Positions 1 through 9,365 are shown, numbered from the stretch's first letter. The stretch: 64,000 nt of DNA from Octadecabacter arcticus 238 (GCF_000155735.2 NC_020908.1:1741001-1805000); one strand, 5' to 3'. Notes: a model not told the origin generated them from the letters alone. Program-made: numbers and translations.

Positions 1-89
1 ACTCAATCATTGATAAATGATGCTTCGCCCAGTTTTGGAATTTAGCCACAAAGTGCCAAACACCAGATATTGCAAAGCCTTGGACACTA

Positions 90-809
90 ATGATGCCAGT
101 ATTCAAAACCATTTCTGACGATGACCCGCTTTTGCTGACTTCGCCTATTGTGCGCGGGGTTCTGCAAACCGCCAAATATATCGATGAACACGGGGGGATC
201 GGCTTAACCAAATCAGGTGCATTCAATCGCAAATTCGTGCATTGGGCAGCAGCAAAGTTTGATTGGCCAGGATATTCCGAAGAAGACCTATTTTCCGTCA
301 ACAAGGTTCTGAACGAATGGGACTTCCCAGCTGTTGAGGGCATTCATGTACTTTTGAAGGAATTAAAATTTGGCCGGCACTTCAAGGGCAAATTCCTACT
401 GACCAAAGCCGGCAAAGAATTGATCGCGCACCCTGCACGCGTGATGTCACAGCTGGTCCCCATTTTCTTATTTCGTATGGATCATGGCGGACATTTACGC
501 GAAGAAGATCAGATTCTAGGCAACTGGGACACCTTTCTGAATATCATCAACGTCGAAGCTGATCACGGCGCGAGCCTAACAAAGATCCGAGAAACACTCT
601 ACGGAGAGCCAGGCCGGGACAGCCTGTTCGATAGGATCGGCAGCGTTCTCTACGTCACAGTCCTGCGTCCGCTTTGCTGGGCCGGGCTGCTGACAGAAGA
701 AAGCCAAAGTCGACGTTCTTCCGATAGAATGTTCCGAAAAACCGAGCTTTGGAGACGAACGCTGCGACTGGACACTGACAGAGATCTGAGACCACGCATC
801 TTGCATTGA
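90..809 (+). CDS. Conserved hypothetical protein, 239 aa
   Basis: An open frame of 239 codons starts at tandem ATGs and ends at TGA (807-809). I do not recognise a named domain. The protein is soluble, rich in charged and aromatic residues, with no signal peptide and no membrane segment. Residues 17-60 (SPIVRGVLQTAKYI, LTKSGAFNRKFVHWAA) have the look of a small winged-helix-like alpha-helical domain, but this is only an impression. The C-terminal 30 residues are very Arg-rich. It stands alone: downstream there is repeat DNA and an IS66 insertion, and there is no partner gene in the same direction. Upstream sequence is too short to judge a promoter. Confidence 0.6.
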   Translation: MMPVFKTISDDDPLLLTSPIVRGVLQTAKYIDEHGGIGLTKSGAFNRKFVHWAAAKFDWPGYSEEDLFSVNKVLNEWDFPAVEGIHVLLKELKFGRHFKGKFLLTKAGKELIAHPARVMSQLVPIFLFRMDHGGHLREEDQILGNWDTFLNIINVEADHGASLTKIRETLYGEPGRDSLFDRIGSVLYVTVLRPLCWAGLLTEESQSRRSSDRMFRKTELWRRTLRLDTDRDLRPRILH

Positions 810-871
810 CTTAAAATGCTCACGTCAGGATCGTCCAGAACGGCCCATTGCTGCCGTTCACGTCCACCTCA

Positions 872-925
872 GGATGCTGCGGTGCAGCCCGTCGAACCGG
901 ACTTTCGTGCATTATGCAGCATCTT
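872..925 (+). repeat. Dispersed intergenic repeat R3, copy 1
   Basis: The stretch GATGCTGCGGTGCAGCCCGT followed by a CGGACTTTCG motif recurs near 33422-33475, and a weaker relative is seen near 38370-38400. It is non-coding and lies in the 200-bp spacer between the first gene and the IS66 element. Similar GGGCGG...CTTCGCTGC stretches recur in many spacers of this window. No function can be read from it. Confidence 0.5.
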
Positions 926-1009
926 TTCTGGCTGAAACGTGGTGTGCGGAAAAAGCACACTTTCGCTGCAGGCACCCCAATGGCTGCTCTTGGGTTTTGA
1001 AGTTTTAAC

Positions 1010-2614
1010 GTAACTCCCAAGCACCCTAGCCGATAACGGGTTTTTGTCAGTTTTGATGTGAGTCTCCTTAACCATTAGGCGCATGAATTTTCTGTTGTGG
1101 TCTGAATTTCGTGGCGCTGTGACGATTTCTCTGAATCATTGGTGGAATGGACCAAGTTACTGCTCTTGAACAACTCCTCGCCACGGCTCTGCGCAGGATC
1201 GCCGAGTTGGAAGCCGCGTTGGCGAGCATGGCGCAAGAGAATGCGGATCTGCGGCGTCAGTTGGCCAAGAACAGCAGTAATAGCAGCAAGCCGCCTTCGA
1301 GTGATGGGTTGAAGAAGCCGGTACCGCGTAGCCTGCGTGGTAAGTCCGGTAAGAAAAGTGGTGGCTAAGTTGGCCACCGAGGCGACACCCTACGTCAGAC
1401 AGCAACGCCTGACTTTGTGGAGCGACATGAGGCTGAGGCCTGTGGCACCTGTCAGCATGGCTTGACGGCTGGGATGATCAAGGCGGTGGAGAGGCGTCAG
1501 GTTTATGACATACCGGTGCCGCGTCTGGAGGTCACAGAGCATCAGGCAGCGATTTATTGTTGTGGCCATTGCCGAGCCACGACGACAGCCACCTTTCCCG
1601 ATGGCGTGAATGCACACGTGCAATACGGTAAGCGCATTCGGGCGGCGGCGGTCTACTGCAATGTTCAGCAGCTGATCCCCGAGGATCGGGTCTGCCAACT
1701 CCTGCGTGATTTGTTTGGTGCCACCAGCCTATGCGCGGCCAGCGTGACCAACTGGGTGAACGGCACAGCGCGTACCTTGGGTGGCGTCGTCGAACACATT
1801 CTGGCCCGGCTCAATGAAGGCGGCGTTCGGCATCTGGATGAGACCGGACTTCGTGTTGCTGGTAAGCTGCACTGGCTGCACTCAATCAGCGATCTCGCCT
1901 TCACGCATTATCGCATCAGCGCCAAGCGCGGTGCTGTTCCATCCTTCCTGACCGGCGGGACAATTGTTCATGACCACTGGAAGTCCTATTACGCCCATAT
2001 GAGTGGGGTGGACGCGCACGCCCTGTGCGGGGCGCATCATTTACGGGAACTCAAGGCCATCGAAGAAATCGAAAAGGAGCCGTGGGCGTGCGCGATGAGC
2101 GTGCTGCTCAACAGCGCCAATCAGCTCAAGTGCGCGGCTCAGGGGCGAGGCGAGACCGAACTCCCCACGTCGGTTCACCACGGCATCCTCACCAAATACA
2201 TGGCGATCCTCACCGAGGGCCTCGCCTTCCATGAGCGACAAGACCCACTGGCTAGACGCACTGGTGCGCGAGGCCGAAAAGCCAGGCGGCCAGGCCATAA
2301 CCTTCTGGTCCGCTTGCGCGACTACCGTGATGACGTCCTAAGGTTCCTTACGGACTTCACAGTTCCCTTCACCAACAATCAGGCCGAACGGGACCTGCGC
2401 ATGATGAAGTTGCGCATGAAAATCTCGGGAACTTTCCGCACCCTCGAGGGCGCGCAGGTCTTCGCTGACATCAAATCCGTCATCTCGACGGTCAGAAAAC
2501 ACGGGGGCAATATCCTCGAAACACTCACCCTATCACCACAACAGATCATCGCTCGGCTCTAACGTCGCAAGGGCAACACAGAACCCGATATCCGATGGGG
2601 TCCTTGGGAGTTAC
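1010..2614 (+). mobile_element. IS66-family insertion sequence, 1,605 bp, with 8-bp target duplication
   Basis: The left end reads GTAACTCCCAAGCACCC and the right end is its inverted, slightly diverged partner (GTAACTCCCAAGGACCC on the minus strand). Both ends are flanked by a perfect 8-bp direct repeat, GTTTTAAC, at 1002-1009 and 2615-2622. Terminal GTAA and an 8-bp duplication are standard for IS66. The element sits immediately 3' of the stop codon of the photolyase gene on the opposite strand (TAA complement at 2623-2625), so it did not cut that gene. It carries one transposase frame, broken by one stop codon, and no tnpA/tnpB accessory genes, as in the single-gene IS66 subgroup. Confidence 0.93.
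1147..2562 (+). pseudogene. IS66 transposase, interrupted by one in-frame TAA
   Basis: Two open frames, 1147-1368 and 1417-2562, are in the same reading frame. Reading through the TAA at 1366-1368 gives KKSGG-stop-VGHRGDTLR, where IS66 transposases have GGQ; a single C-to-T change of CAA would explain the stop. The N-terminal part has the Leu-rich coiled coil (LEQLLATALRRIAELEAAL) and the SSNSSKPPSSDG motif of IS66 transposases. The C-terminal part has the catalytic core, with HLDETGLRV, the HDHWKSYY region and TNNQAERDLRMMKLRMKISG near the end. Total length of 471 codons is normal for the single-gene subgroup. Inactive unless the stop is read through; no recoding signal is visible. Confidence 0.88.
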
Positions 2615-3638
2615 GTTTTAACTTAAAACAATGATAATTGGGTATTATCATTTAATTTGATCGTCTTCCCGCGTTTTGAAGCAGATTTTCGACTTCCTAG
2701 TTTGAGGAAAATGGCGTTTGCCGCGACCCCAAAGTCCTGGTTTTTCCGTATGGCAGAGATCTGTTGTTTTGCAGCCTTCGCAGAAACAGCTTGATCAACA
2801 AGTGGGGCAGGATAGTCCTGCCCAAGCGTAAAATCACGATCGTCGATCAGTGTCTTTTCCCATTTCCAGGGTTCATGAATGAACTCATCCGGAACGCTCT
2901 TGAGCTCAGGCACCCACTTTCGAATGAAAGTGCCTTTTGGATCATGCTCCATCGATTGTTTGATCGGATTATAAACGCGCATCGTGTTGATACCTGTTAC
3001 ACCTGATTGCATTTGCAGCTGGCTATAATGAATCCCGGGCTCATAATCTGTGAACAGCCGTGCCAGATGTTCGCCCGTAACGCGCCAATCGAGCCATAGT
3101 TGATAGCTGGCGAAGCTTACCAGCATTGCTCTCATGCGGAAGGTGATCCAGCCTTCTGCAGTCAGGTTGCGCATACAGGCATCAACGAAAGGGTACCCAG
3201 TTTGACCGCTCGCCCATGCTTGAAAATGTAGATCATTGTGTTCGCCTACACGTAGCCCTTCGAATGCAGGGTGCATGCAGTGCGTTTCTATTTCAGGTTG
3301 ATCTTCGATTTTTTGAATAAAGTGACAGCGCCATGCCAAGCGAGAGCCAAAAGCCGTAAGATTGCGCCCAAAGCTTTTGTTTTCGTCAGGCGATAACTGG
3401 GCACGGCGTTTCACGATAGATTGCGCCACCTCACGCACAGATAAGGTGCCCCATGCAAGGTGAGCGGAGAGGCGAGAGCAGTGGAACTCAGATGAATCAG
3501 GTGCTGAGATATGGTACAGATATTGGCGAGATCGGTGATTTAAAAAACTGCGCAGATCAGCAACCGCTTGTTTTCGACCGCCCTTTTGCACCTTGCCAAT
3601 AGGTACATTGCCAAAGATCGGGTCATTTTTATCAGGTA

Positions 3639-4831
3639 TACTCCCGCGCCTGAATTGACCTGAGGTTTTCCCCTCAAATCACTTTGTATTCCTTGAGTGA
3701 TATGACGCGGAAGTTGTCGGTGACGGTGTCGCGGAACTCTGGCCATTTTTCTGGCAGGGTCTTGCGGAAGAAGTCGAAAATGGCCTCTGTGAATTGGTTG
3801 AACGTTGCATAGTGCCGATTGTGGGTGACCCATTTGTGCATAACACCCCAAAGACGCTCGATCGGGTTGAGGTGCGGGGCATATGCTGGCAAGAAATGCA
3901 ACTTCACCCGACGTTCTGGGCTGTCCAGCCATGGCTGTAGTATCTTGGCATGATGATAGCGGGCATTGTCGACAAAGACGTGGATGGCCGTCTTGGTTTG
4001 GTTGTTGCGTTCCAACTTTTCCAGCATCTGTCGGGTTGTCTGGGCATTGATCTTCTCGCCTTCCACAAAGGTGACCTGGAAAGTCTCAAGGTCAAGCGCG
4101 CCCTGAATGTTGAGCCGCTTGCGCCCTGATGTCGCCTTCAGGGCCGTCTTTTGTCCCTTGGGGAACCAACCATGGGCGGGGCGGCTCTGGTGTTCGGGGT
4201 GGACAGCGTCCGAAAAGACAACCATCTCATCTGCGGCCAACCCGTTCATCAGGGCCTCATATTTGGCAATAAACGCAGCCTGCTTGGCTTCATCGGCCTG
4301 TGCAGGCAGTAATTGTGGTTTCTTATACGCGAACCCCAGGCGGCGCATCAGCTTGGCGGCTCCCGACGTGCTGTAGTTTTGGTCGCACTCGGCTAGAACA
4401 TAGGCACAGACCTCATCGGCATTGCGGGCAGGCTGCGCGGTGAAATGGGCTCTCACCGCCTGCTCTTGCACGACGGACAAATGACCCTGACGCTGGCTGT
4501 AGTCCTTCAGACCGAAAAACGATAGTCCCGCACCGGCAAAGGCAAATCGCCACTCCGTCAAAACTGTCGGGCCAATATCCAAAATCCGGCAAACCGTTCC
4601 GGCGTCTTCTCCTGCGTCCAAAAGAAGAAACGCGCGCGCCCGTTTCCAAACAAGGGCGTCAACTTTGCGGCGGCGGCAAAGCGCTTCAAGTGCTATGCGC
4701 TGCTCGTCGGATAAGGAGACTGTTTTGTATTGCTTGCTCATAAACTCAAAATACAGACTGAACCGCCTTTGGCCATGCGACGAAGTGAATCGCAGGCCCA
4801 AAATCGTCAGGTCAATTCAGGCGCAGGAGTA
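3639..4831 (-). mobile_element. IS630-family element, copy 1 (1,193 bp)
   Basis: Terminal inverted repeats start TACTCCCGCGCCTGAATTGA at the left and TACTCCTGCGCCTGAATTGA (minus strand) at the right. TA dinucleotides at 3637-3638 and 4832-4833 are the target duplication typical of IS630/Tc1-mariner elements. It is nearly identical to the copies at 7365-8557 and 22320-23512, all in the same orientation. It sits within the photolyase reading frame. Confidence 0.93.
3674..4741 (-). CDS. IS630-family transposase (copy 1)
   Basis: A DDE transposase of 355 residues from the ATG at 4741 ([14 protein letters not shown]); a longer frame exists upstream but this ATG gives the usual IS630 N-terminus. 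The N-terminal helix-turn-helix region is followed by the catalytic core: [10 protein letters not shown] (first Asp), [12 protein letters not shown] (second Asp), and [19 protein letters not shown] (Glu). The frame is uninterrupted, so this copy may be active. Compared with the other two copies it has QVTFVEG where they have QFTFVEG. Confidence 0.92.
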   Translation of the reverse strand: MSKQYKTVSLSDEQRIALEALCRRRKVDALVWKRARAFLLLDAGEDAGTVCRILDIGPTVLTEWRFAFAGAGLSFFGLKDYSQRQGHLSVVQEQAVRAHFTAQPARNADEVCAYVLAECDQNYSTSGAAKLMRRLGFAYKKPQLLPAQADEAKQAAFIAKYEALMNGLAADEMVVFSDAVHPEHQSRPAHGWFPKGQKTALKATSGRKRLNIQGALDLETFQVTFVEGEKINAQTTRQMLEKLERNNQTKTAIHVFVDNARYHHAKILQPWLDSPERRVKLHFLPAYAPHLNPIERLWGVMHKWVTHNRHYATFNQFTEAIFDFFRKTLPEKWPEFRDTVTDNFRVISLKEYKVI

Positions 4832-5467
4832 TAGGGTATCTGAACTGCACGGCGGAAATGAATTTAGCGTATTTGGTTTTGGCAGTATCTTTTTAGCCAT
4901 GCGTGCGTTTCGGATTTTGGACCAGTCATCTCGACTGCGCAGCCGCCGGACAACCCCGTTAGTGGGTGCTTCATGCAGTGCAATGCGGTGGTTCTGGCAC
5001 AGTTTCTGAACGGCTATATCTCTGTGATATGTCCATAGGTTTCCTGTTTCTTCGTGTGCATACACGTGGCTTACATCGTGATCTAAATGAAGTTTTTTAA
5101 TCACGTCACAAGAGTCGCCAACCTTTACAACAAGGTGTTGACCCAACTCAGCCAAACCACTGTCTAAATCACAAAGGCAATCGTGGATAAAATGCCAATG
5201 GCGACGAGATGCGAAGGGTTGATGCCAATATTCAGGCTCAACAATGTAAAGCGGTATGATGGGTGCGTTTGTCCGCGACGCGGCAAGCAACGGGGCGTGG
5301 TCATTGATCCGCAGATCTCGTTTAAACCAAACAATGCGGGGCGCCTGTGTCATGTGGAGTTTATTTCTTTTTATGTTTGAAGACGCTCTTAGTCGCGTTT
5401 GGCGTCGTAAGTTTGGCTTTTGGTCCAGCAGAGAAGCGCGATCTGTGAGGCCACTCTTTTACATCGC

Positions 5468-5776
5468 TTATTTTCCACGCCAATTGAGCGATCTCCTATT
5501 GAGATCGTATAGGTCGACACGATTGGCGATGATGTCTTCGCACAACTGCACCGCACGGACGGCTTGGTCGTGGGAAAGGCTTTTGTAGGCTGGCCTAGAC
5601 AGGTGCGCGAACCAAGGCCCATCGCAAACAATATCAAGAATAATACGCTGAAAACAATGATCGTTGCGTACAGGCCATTTCACCGCCGGGTCACGCGCCA
5701 TTTGAGGCATAACCTCTTTCGTCAGGACCATATAGCGGCTTACGAGGTCAGCCGTGCGGGACGGGATAGACGTCAT
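5468..5776 (-). CDS. Small conserved hypothetical protein, 102 aa, photolyase neighbour
   Basis: This short frame begins at ATG 5776, overlapping the stop codon of the upstream photolyase-like remnant by four bases (ATGA), so the genes were translationally coupled. It ends 115 bp before the cryptochrome/photolyase start on the same strand. The sequence (VKWPVRNDHCFQRIILD, WRGK end) is basic and soluble, without a signal peptide, and no domain is recognised. Its place in a photolyase gene cluster suggests a light or DNA-repair related role, but that is inference from context only. Confidence 0.6.
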   Translation of the reverse strand: MTSIPSRTADLVSRYMVLTKEVMPQMARDPAVKWPVRNDHCFQRIILDIVCDGPWFAHLSRPAYKSLSHDQAVRAVQLCEDIIANRVDLYDLNRRSLNWRGK

Positions 5777-6321
5777 CGCAGGTGCATGCCTATCGTTTGA
5801 CCCAATATTTGCGGGATATTTTTTCTGACTTTAAAAAAGCCAGCGGTCGCATACGGCCATATCGCATCATCCCACGCGCGACGCTGTTCACATAGTGTTA
5901 TGCCGCGCTCCTCAAGTTGATGTTCGGCTAAATTCAACCAGTCGCGCAAAGCTCCGAGGGTCACAAAAGGTGTCAAAATCTGCTTTGCGCCAGCCTGTGC
6001 CGTCCAGTCAGCCAGAACTGACGGCTCGGTCGCCTTGAGATGCGTCACATCTAAATTCAATCGCAACGCTGCATCAGCTAATGCACCAGCCTCAAAGGCA
6101 TAAACACGCTCGGACACAGGACGCGGTGATCGCAAGTGACTGCATGACAATGTAGCCGCGCCGCACAAACCAAAGGCAGCCAGATCAAAGTTCTCGATCT
6201 GGCAATCTTCGTCTGTGATCAAAAGCACGGTTGGCAGGTCAGGCTGCGCCTCATGGACTTTGCGCAACGGCTGCACTGATGGGAGGCCACTCGCCTCCCT
6301 GCAGGCGTGAGCGGCACCCAC
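5773..6321 (-). pseudogene. C-terminal remnant of a photolyase-like FAD-binding protein
   Basis: The 182 residues resemble the C-terminal part of the roseobacter FAD-binding domain proteins that are related to photolyase, which end in an alpha/beta domain (LPTVLLITDEDC, FEAGALADAALRL, GAKQILTPFVTLG, WDDAIWPYATAGFFKVRKNIP). The N-terminal FAD-binding half is missing: upstream of about 6300 the sequence passes straight into the end of the Sel1 gene. There is no good ribosome site for the frame's first ATG. The identification rests on remembered family features, so a different parent protein is possible. Confidence 0.5.
6271..6304. repeat. Strong hairpin at the truncated end of the photolyase-like remnant
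   Basis: GGGAGGC (6281-6287) and GCCTCCC (6293-6299) form a perfect 7-bp stem with a 5-base loop, and CTGCA/TGCAG extend it outside. It lies near the deletion boundary of the remnant gene. It could be a leftover terminator or a palindromic insertion; it lacks the conserved ends of the mini-elements described elsewhere in this window. Confidence 0.5.
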
Positions 6322-6324
6322 GCC

Positions 6325-6918
6325 TTAACCGCAATCCTGATAGTCTGACGCAATGCAGCGCCGCGCGAGTGCCTGTGCTTCGGCGATCTGTTCGCGAGTC
6401 ATGCTTTCTTCAACCACACCACGGCCAGCTGAACCGATAGCGGACCCGTTTGCACTACTGATGTTGGTCCACATGTATGCGATAACATAGTCCTTAATCA
6501 CAGCCTTGCCTAAGTAGTAAGCCAAGCCAAGGCTGTGTTGCGCATGTGCATGACCCTGTCCAGAAGCCAGACGGTACCAGTCCAAGGCCTCGATATAATC
6601 CTTACTCACACCAAAGCCGAAGTCGTAAGCGAAGCCGAGTTTGTGTTGCGCATCGGCATGACCCTGCTCTGCAGCCAGACGGAACCAGTTCGCGGCCTCA
6701 GCATAATCCTTACTCACACCAAAGCCGGTGGAGTACATTCCAAGGCTGTATTGCGCTCGGGCATCCCCCTGCTCTGCCAGCAGACGCCACACCTGCTGGG
6801 CCGTTGCGCCATCTCCCGCATCAAATGCTTCCATTCCCTTGTGAAAATCCAGCGCCATGGCGGGGACAGCGACTGCCGTACAAAGCAAAAATGCCGTGGT
6901 TCTAAGTAGCTTAATCAT
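6325..6918 (-). CDS. Exported Sel1-like repeat (TPR-type) protein
   Basis: From the ATG at 6918 the protein is 197 residues and begins with a clear Sec signal peptide (MIKLLRTTAFLLCTAVAVPA, cleavage after AMA). The frame is open further upstream but that extension has no signal peptide at its start. The mature part has Sel1-type repeats of about 36 residues: AQYSLGMYSTGFGVSKDYAEAANWFRLA, AQHKLGFAYDFGFGVSKDY and AQHSLGLAYYLGKAVIKDY. A C-terminal helical tail carries two Cys residues. Sel1 proteins are periplasmic or outer-membrane-associated scaffolds for protein-protein contacts. It is monocistronic here, with a large non-coding leader upstream. Confidence 0.85.
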   Translation of the reverse strand: MIKLLRTTAFLLCTAVAVPAMALDFHKGMEAFDAGDGATAQQVWRLLAEQGDARAQYSLGMYSTGFGVSKDYAEAANWFRLAAEQGHADAQHKLGFAYDFGFGVSKDYIEALDWYRLASGQGHAHAQHSLGLAYYLGKAVIKDYVIAYMWTNISSANGSAIGSAGRGVVEESMTREQIAEAQALARRCIASDYQDCG

Positions 6919-7046
6919 GGTTCGTCTAGCCTCATGTTCGTAAGGTGTTTTCAAAGGCACCGAACTTCTTTGTAAGTACTTGGGCATGTTCCAAGACGAA
7001 AACCAAGGCCTAACCAGCATGTTGATCTGGCGGGTTGAATCCGCGG

Positions 7047-7168
7047 ACCCCAAAGCGTGGGGCAATTGCGGTTTTGGGATAATCTGACGTATTTCCTCGA
7101 TACCTGTACCGTCGAACATTCTTCAACTCAAACTTCAGCTTCTGGGGATCAGCCCCACGCTTTGGGGT
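7047..7168. repeat. 17-bp perfect inverted repeat, arms 88 bp apart
   Basis: ACCCCAAAGCGTGGGGC at 7047-7063 is the exact reverse complement of GCCCCACGCTTTGGGGT at 7152-7168. Each arm can also fold on itself (CCCCA/TGGGG). The pair lies in the 440-bp spacer between the Sel1 gene and the IS481 remnant, which otherwise has no gene. Confidence 0.7.
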
Positions 7169-7364
7169 GCTCTCCTATAGCGATGTGGTATTTGCTGCTA
7201 TTCGAACTGGCGTTGGACTTTTCGATGTGAGTGCTGGGAACGGTGTAATCATGCACGATCGCGAGCAATTAAGTGAACTAGAGATTCTCTAGGTCTCACA
7301 GTGCCCGATTTCTTTCTCTTCAAAGGGCTCTTTGCTGACTTTAGCTGTCACATCCCGTGAGGTA

Positions 7365-8557
7365 TACTCCCGCGCCTGAATTGACCTGAGGTTTTCCCCT
7401 CAAATCACTTTGTATTCCTTGAGCGATATGACGCGGAAGTTGTCGGTGACGGTGTCGCGGAACTCTGGCCATTTTTCTGGCAGGGTCTTGCGGAAGAAGT
7501 CGAAAATGGCTTCTGTGAATTGGTTGAACGTTGCATAGTGCCGATTGTGGGTGACCCATTTGTGCATAACACCCCAAAGACGCTCGATCGGGTTGAGGTG
7601 CGGGGCATATGCTGGCAAGAAATGCAACTTCACCCGACGTTCTGGGCTGTCCAGCCATGGCTGTAGTATCTTGGCATGATGATAGCGGGCATTGTCGACA
7701 AAGACGTGGATGGCCGTCTTGGTTTGGTTGTTGCGTTCCAACTTTTCCAGCATCTGTCGGGTTGTCTGGGCATTGATCTTCTCGCCTTCCACAAAGGTGA
7801 ACTGGAAAGTCTCAAGGTCAAGCGCGCCCTGAATGTTGAGCCGCTTGCGCCCTGATGTCGCCTTCAGGGCCGTCTTTTGTCCCTTGGGGAACCAACCATG
7901 GGCGGGGCGGCTCTGGTGTTCGGGGTGGACAGCGTCCGAAAAGACAACCATCTCATCTGCGGCCAACCCGTTCATCAGGGCCTCATATTTGGCAATAAAC
8001 GCAGCCTGCTTGGCTTCATCGGCCTGTGCAGGCAGCAATTGTGGTTTCTTATACGCGAACCCCAGGCGGCGCATCAGCTTGGCGGCTCCCGACGTGCTGT
8101 AGTTTTGGTCGCACTCGGCTAGAACATAGGCACAGACCTCATCGGCATTGCGGGCAGGCTGCGCGGTGAAATGGGCTCTCACCGCCTGCTCTTGCACGAC
8201 GGACAAATGACCCTGACGCTGGCTGTAGTCCTTCAGACCGAAAAACGATAGTCCCGCACCGGCAAAGGCAAATCGCCACTCCGTCAAAACTGTCGGGCCA
8301 ATATCCAAAATCCGGCAAACCGTTCCGGCGTCTTCTCCTGCGTCCAAAAGAAGAAACGCGCGCGCCCGTTTCCAAACAAGGGCGTCAACTTTGCGGCGGC
8401 GGCAAAGCGCTTCAAGTGCTATGCGCTGCTCGTCGGATAAGGAGACTGTTTTGTATTGCTTGCTCATAAACTCAAAATACAGACTGAACCGCCTTTGGCC
8501 ATGCGACGAAGTGAATCGCAGGCCCAAAATCGTCAGGTCAATTCAGGCGCAGGAGTA
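7365..8557 (-). mobile_element. IS630-family element, copy 2 (1,193 bp)
   Basis: Same ends and length as copy 1, flanked by TA at 7363-7364 and 8558-8559. It is inserted in the C-terminal codons of the IS481 remnant and is therefore younger than it. Confidence 0.93.
7400..8467 (-). CDS. IS630-family transposase (copy 2)
   Basis: An intact 355-residue DDE transposase from the ATG at 8467, with the first Asp in [10 protein letters not shown], the second in [12 protein letters not shown] and the Glu in [13 protein letters not shown]. It differs from copy 1 by very few residues, indicating recent multiplication. Confidence 0.92.
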   Translation of the reverse strand: MSKQYKTVSLSDEQRIALEALCRRRKVDALVWKRARAFLLLDAGEDAGTVCRILDIGPTVLTEWRFAFAGAGLSFFGLKDYSQRQGHLSVVQEQAVRAHFTAQPARNADEVCAYVLAECDQNYSTSGAAKLMRRLGFAYKKPQLLPAQADEAKQAAFIAKYEALMNGLAADEMVVFSDAVHPEHQSRPAHGWFPKGQKTALKATSGRKRLNIQGALDLETFQFTFVEGEKINAQTTRQMLEKLERNNQTKTAIHVFVDNARYHHAKILQPWLDSPERRVKLHFLPAYAPHLNPIERLWGVMHKWVTHNRHYATFNQFTEAIFDFFRKTLPEKWPEFRDTVTDNFRVISLKEYKVI

Positions 8558-8639
8558 TAGTAAGGGTTTTTCTTAAACAGTTCTGGTTTAAGTTTGTGCC
8601 AGTCTTTCATGGCCTGCACGGAACGTCTCATTCGCCATT

Positions 8640-8682
8640 CACTGCCCGGCAGGGTATTTCCGAAGGAAATGTCCCGAGAGGG
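8640..8682 (-). repeat. Palindromic mini-element, copy in IS481 remnant (43 bp)
   Basis: Minus strand: CCCTCTCGGGA, then the hairpin ATTTCCTTCGGAAAT, then CCCTGCCGGGCAGTG. Ends match the other five copies while the hairpin is different. It sits exactly at the internal deletion point of the IS481 transposase and shifts the frame, giving an early stop. Confidence 0.75.
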
Positions 8683-9365
8683 TGCGGCAGATATTTAACG
8701 TCGATATGCAGGTAACCCGGCTCATAGGCCTTGAAGGCGCTGTGCTTTGGCTTTGCCGCTTTGACCTTCAGGTCGCGCAGATTCCCCACCTCATGACGGC
8801 GTAGGCATCGATCCAAGCCCGAGCGTGAAACGTTCGGATTCAAGACCTCCCGGACCACTGCAAGTAAGTCATCAAGTGACACCAAAAGCGTCTTACGCAA
8901 CGCCACCGCAACACTCTCCTGGGCGGGGTTCAGCGTCGTTTGTAAGCGATGTGGCGTATGGCTGCGGTCTTCGACGCTGTCGCGGCGACGCCACTTCAAA
9001 ACAGTCTGCTCAGAAATGCCATAGCGTTCACTCAGCATCCAGGCCGGATCTTCGCAGGCTTGAATGGCCGCTCTAATCTTCGGTGTTGTCGTCGCTTGGC
9101 TCTGCAGTCGAACGAGCATCACGTTTCGCCTTCCGAATGTCCTCTAAAACCGACCTTGCCATGAAAAAGGCCGAACGCCGAGGGTCAATGTGATCATCCG
9201 GGATGGAACAACTAGGCTGTAGGTTGTGTAATGTGGGTTATTGCCTTTGGCTTGCTTTTTAATAACAGAAACGTGCCGTTTTTGGCAGGGAAGCTGTGTC
9301 AGGAGTTTTATCTTTGGCGTGGTCTGTAGCTAATGGCGGGTTCGTCGCATAGCGTTAGATATACT

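Larger units (their letters stand above)
2623..5353 (-). pseudogene. Cryptochrome/DNA photolyase, interrupted by IS630 copy 1
   Basis: The N-terminal 174 codons (5353-4832, minus strand) begin with an antenna-domain photolyase signature (RIVWFKRDLRINDHAPLL). The C-terminal 337 codons (3636-2623) hold the FAD-binding domain ([47 protein letters not shown]). An IS630 element with its TA duplication separates them. Removing the IS and one TA joins ...SDTL to PDKNDP... in frame, giving a 511-residue FAD-binding cryptochrome/photolyase. Family members use blue light either to repair cyclobutane dimers or as a photoreceptor; the sequence alone does not decide which. It follows a small gene and a photolyase-like remnant on the same strand. 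As it stands the protein is truncated and presumably non-functional. Confidence 0.88.
7341..9122 (-). pseudogene. IS481-family transposase remnant, split by IS630 copy 2
   Basis: The N-terminal half (9122 down to about 8690) has the IS481 helix-turn-helix and start of the catalytic core (ERYGISEQTVLKWRRR, GYLHIDVKYLP). After YLP the sequence jumps, via a palindromic mini-element, to the extreme C-terminus (QAMKDWHKLKPELFKKNPY), so most of the catalytic domain is deleted. IS630 copy 2 then interrupts at NPY, and on its other side the last residues LTGCDS and a TAA stop are found at 7341-7362. IS481 transposases end in a GCDT-like motif, which supports the join. Non-functional. Confidence 0.82.

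Noticed and set aside
1366..1368. Programmed stop-codon readthrough or unusual genetic code
   Set aside because: In-frame stops occur only in decayed mobile genes and pseudogenes. Metabolic genes use standard stops, and no recoding structure is seen.
7278..7292. CTAGAGATTCTCTAG palindrome near IS481 remnant
   Set aside because: Symmetric, but it could not be matched to a partner at the other end of the remnant, so it is not called as an IS end or operator.
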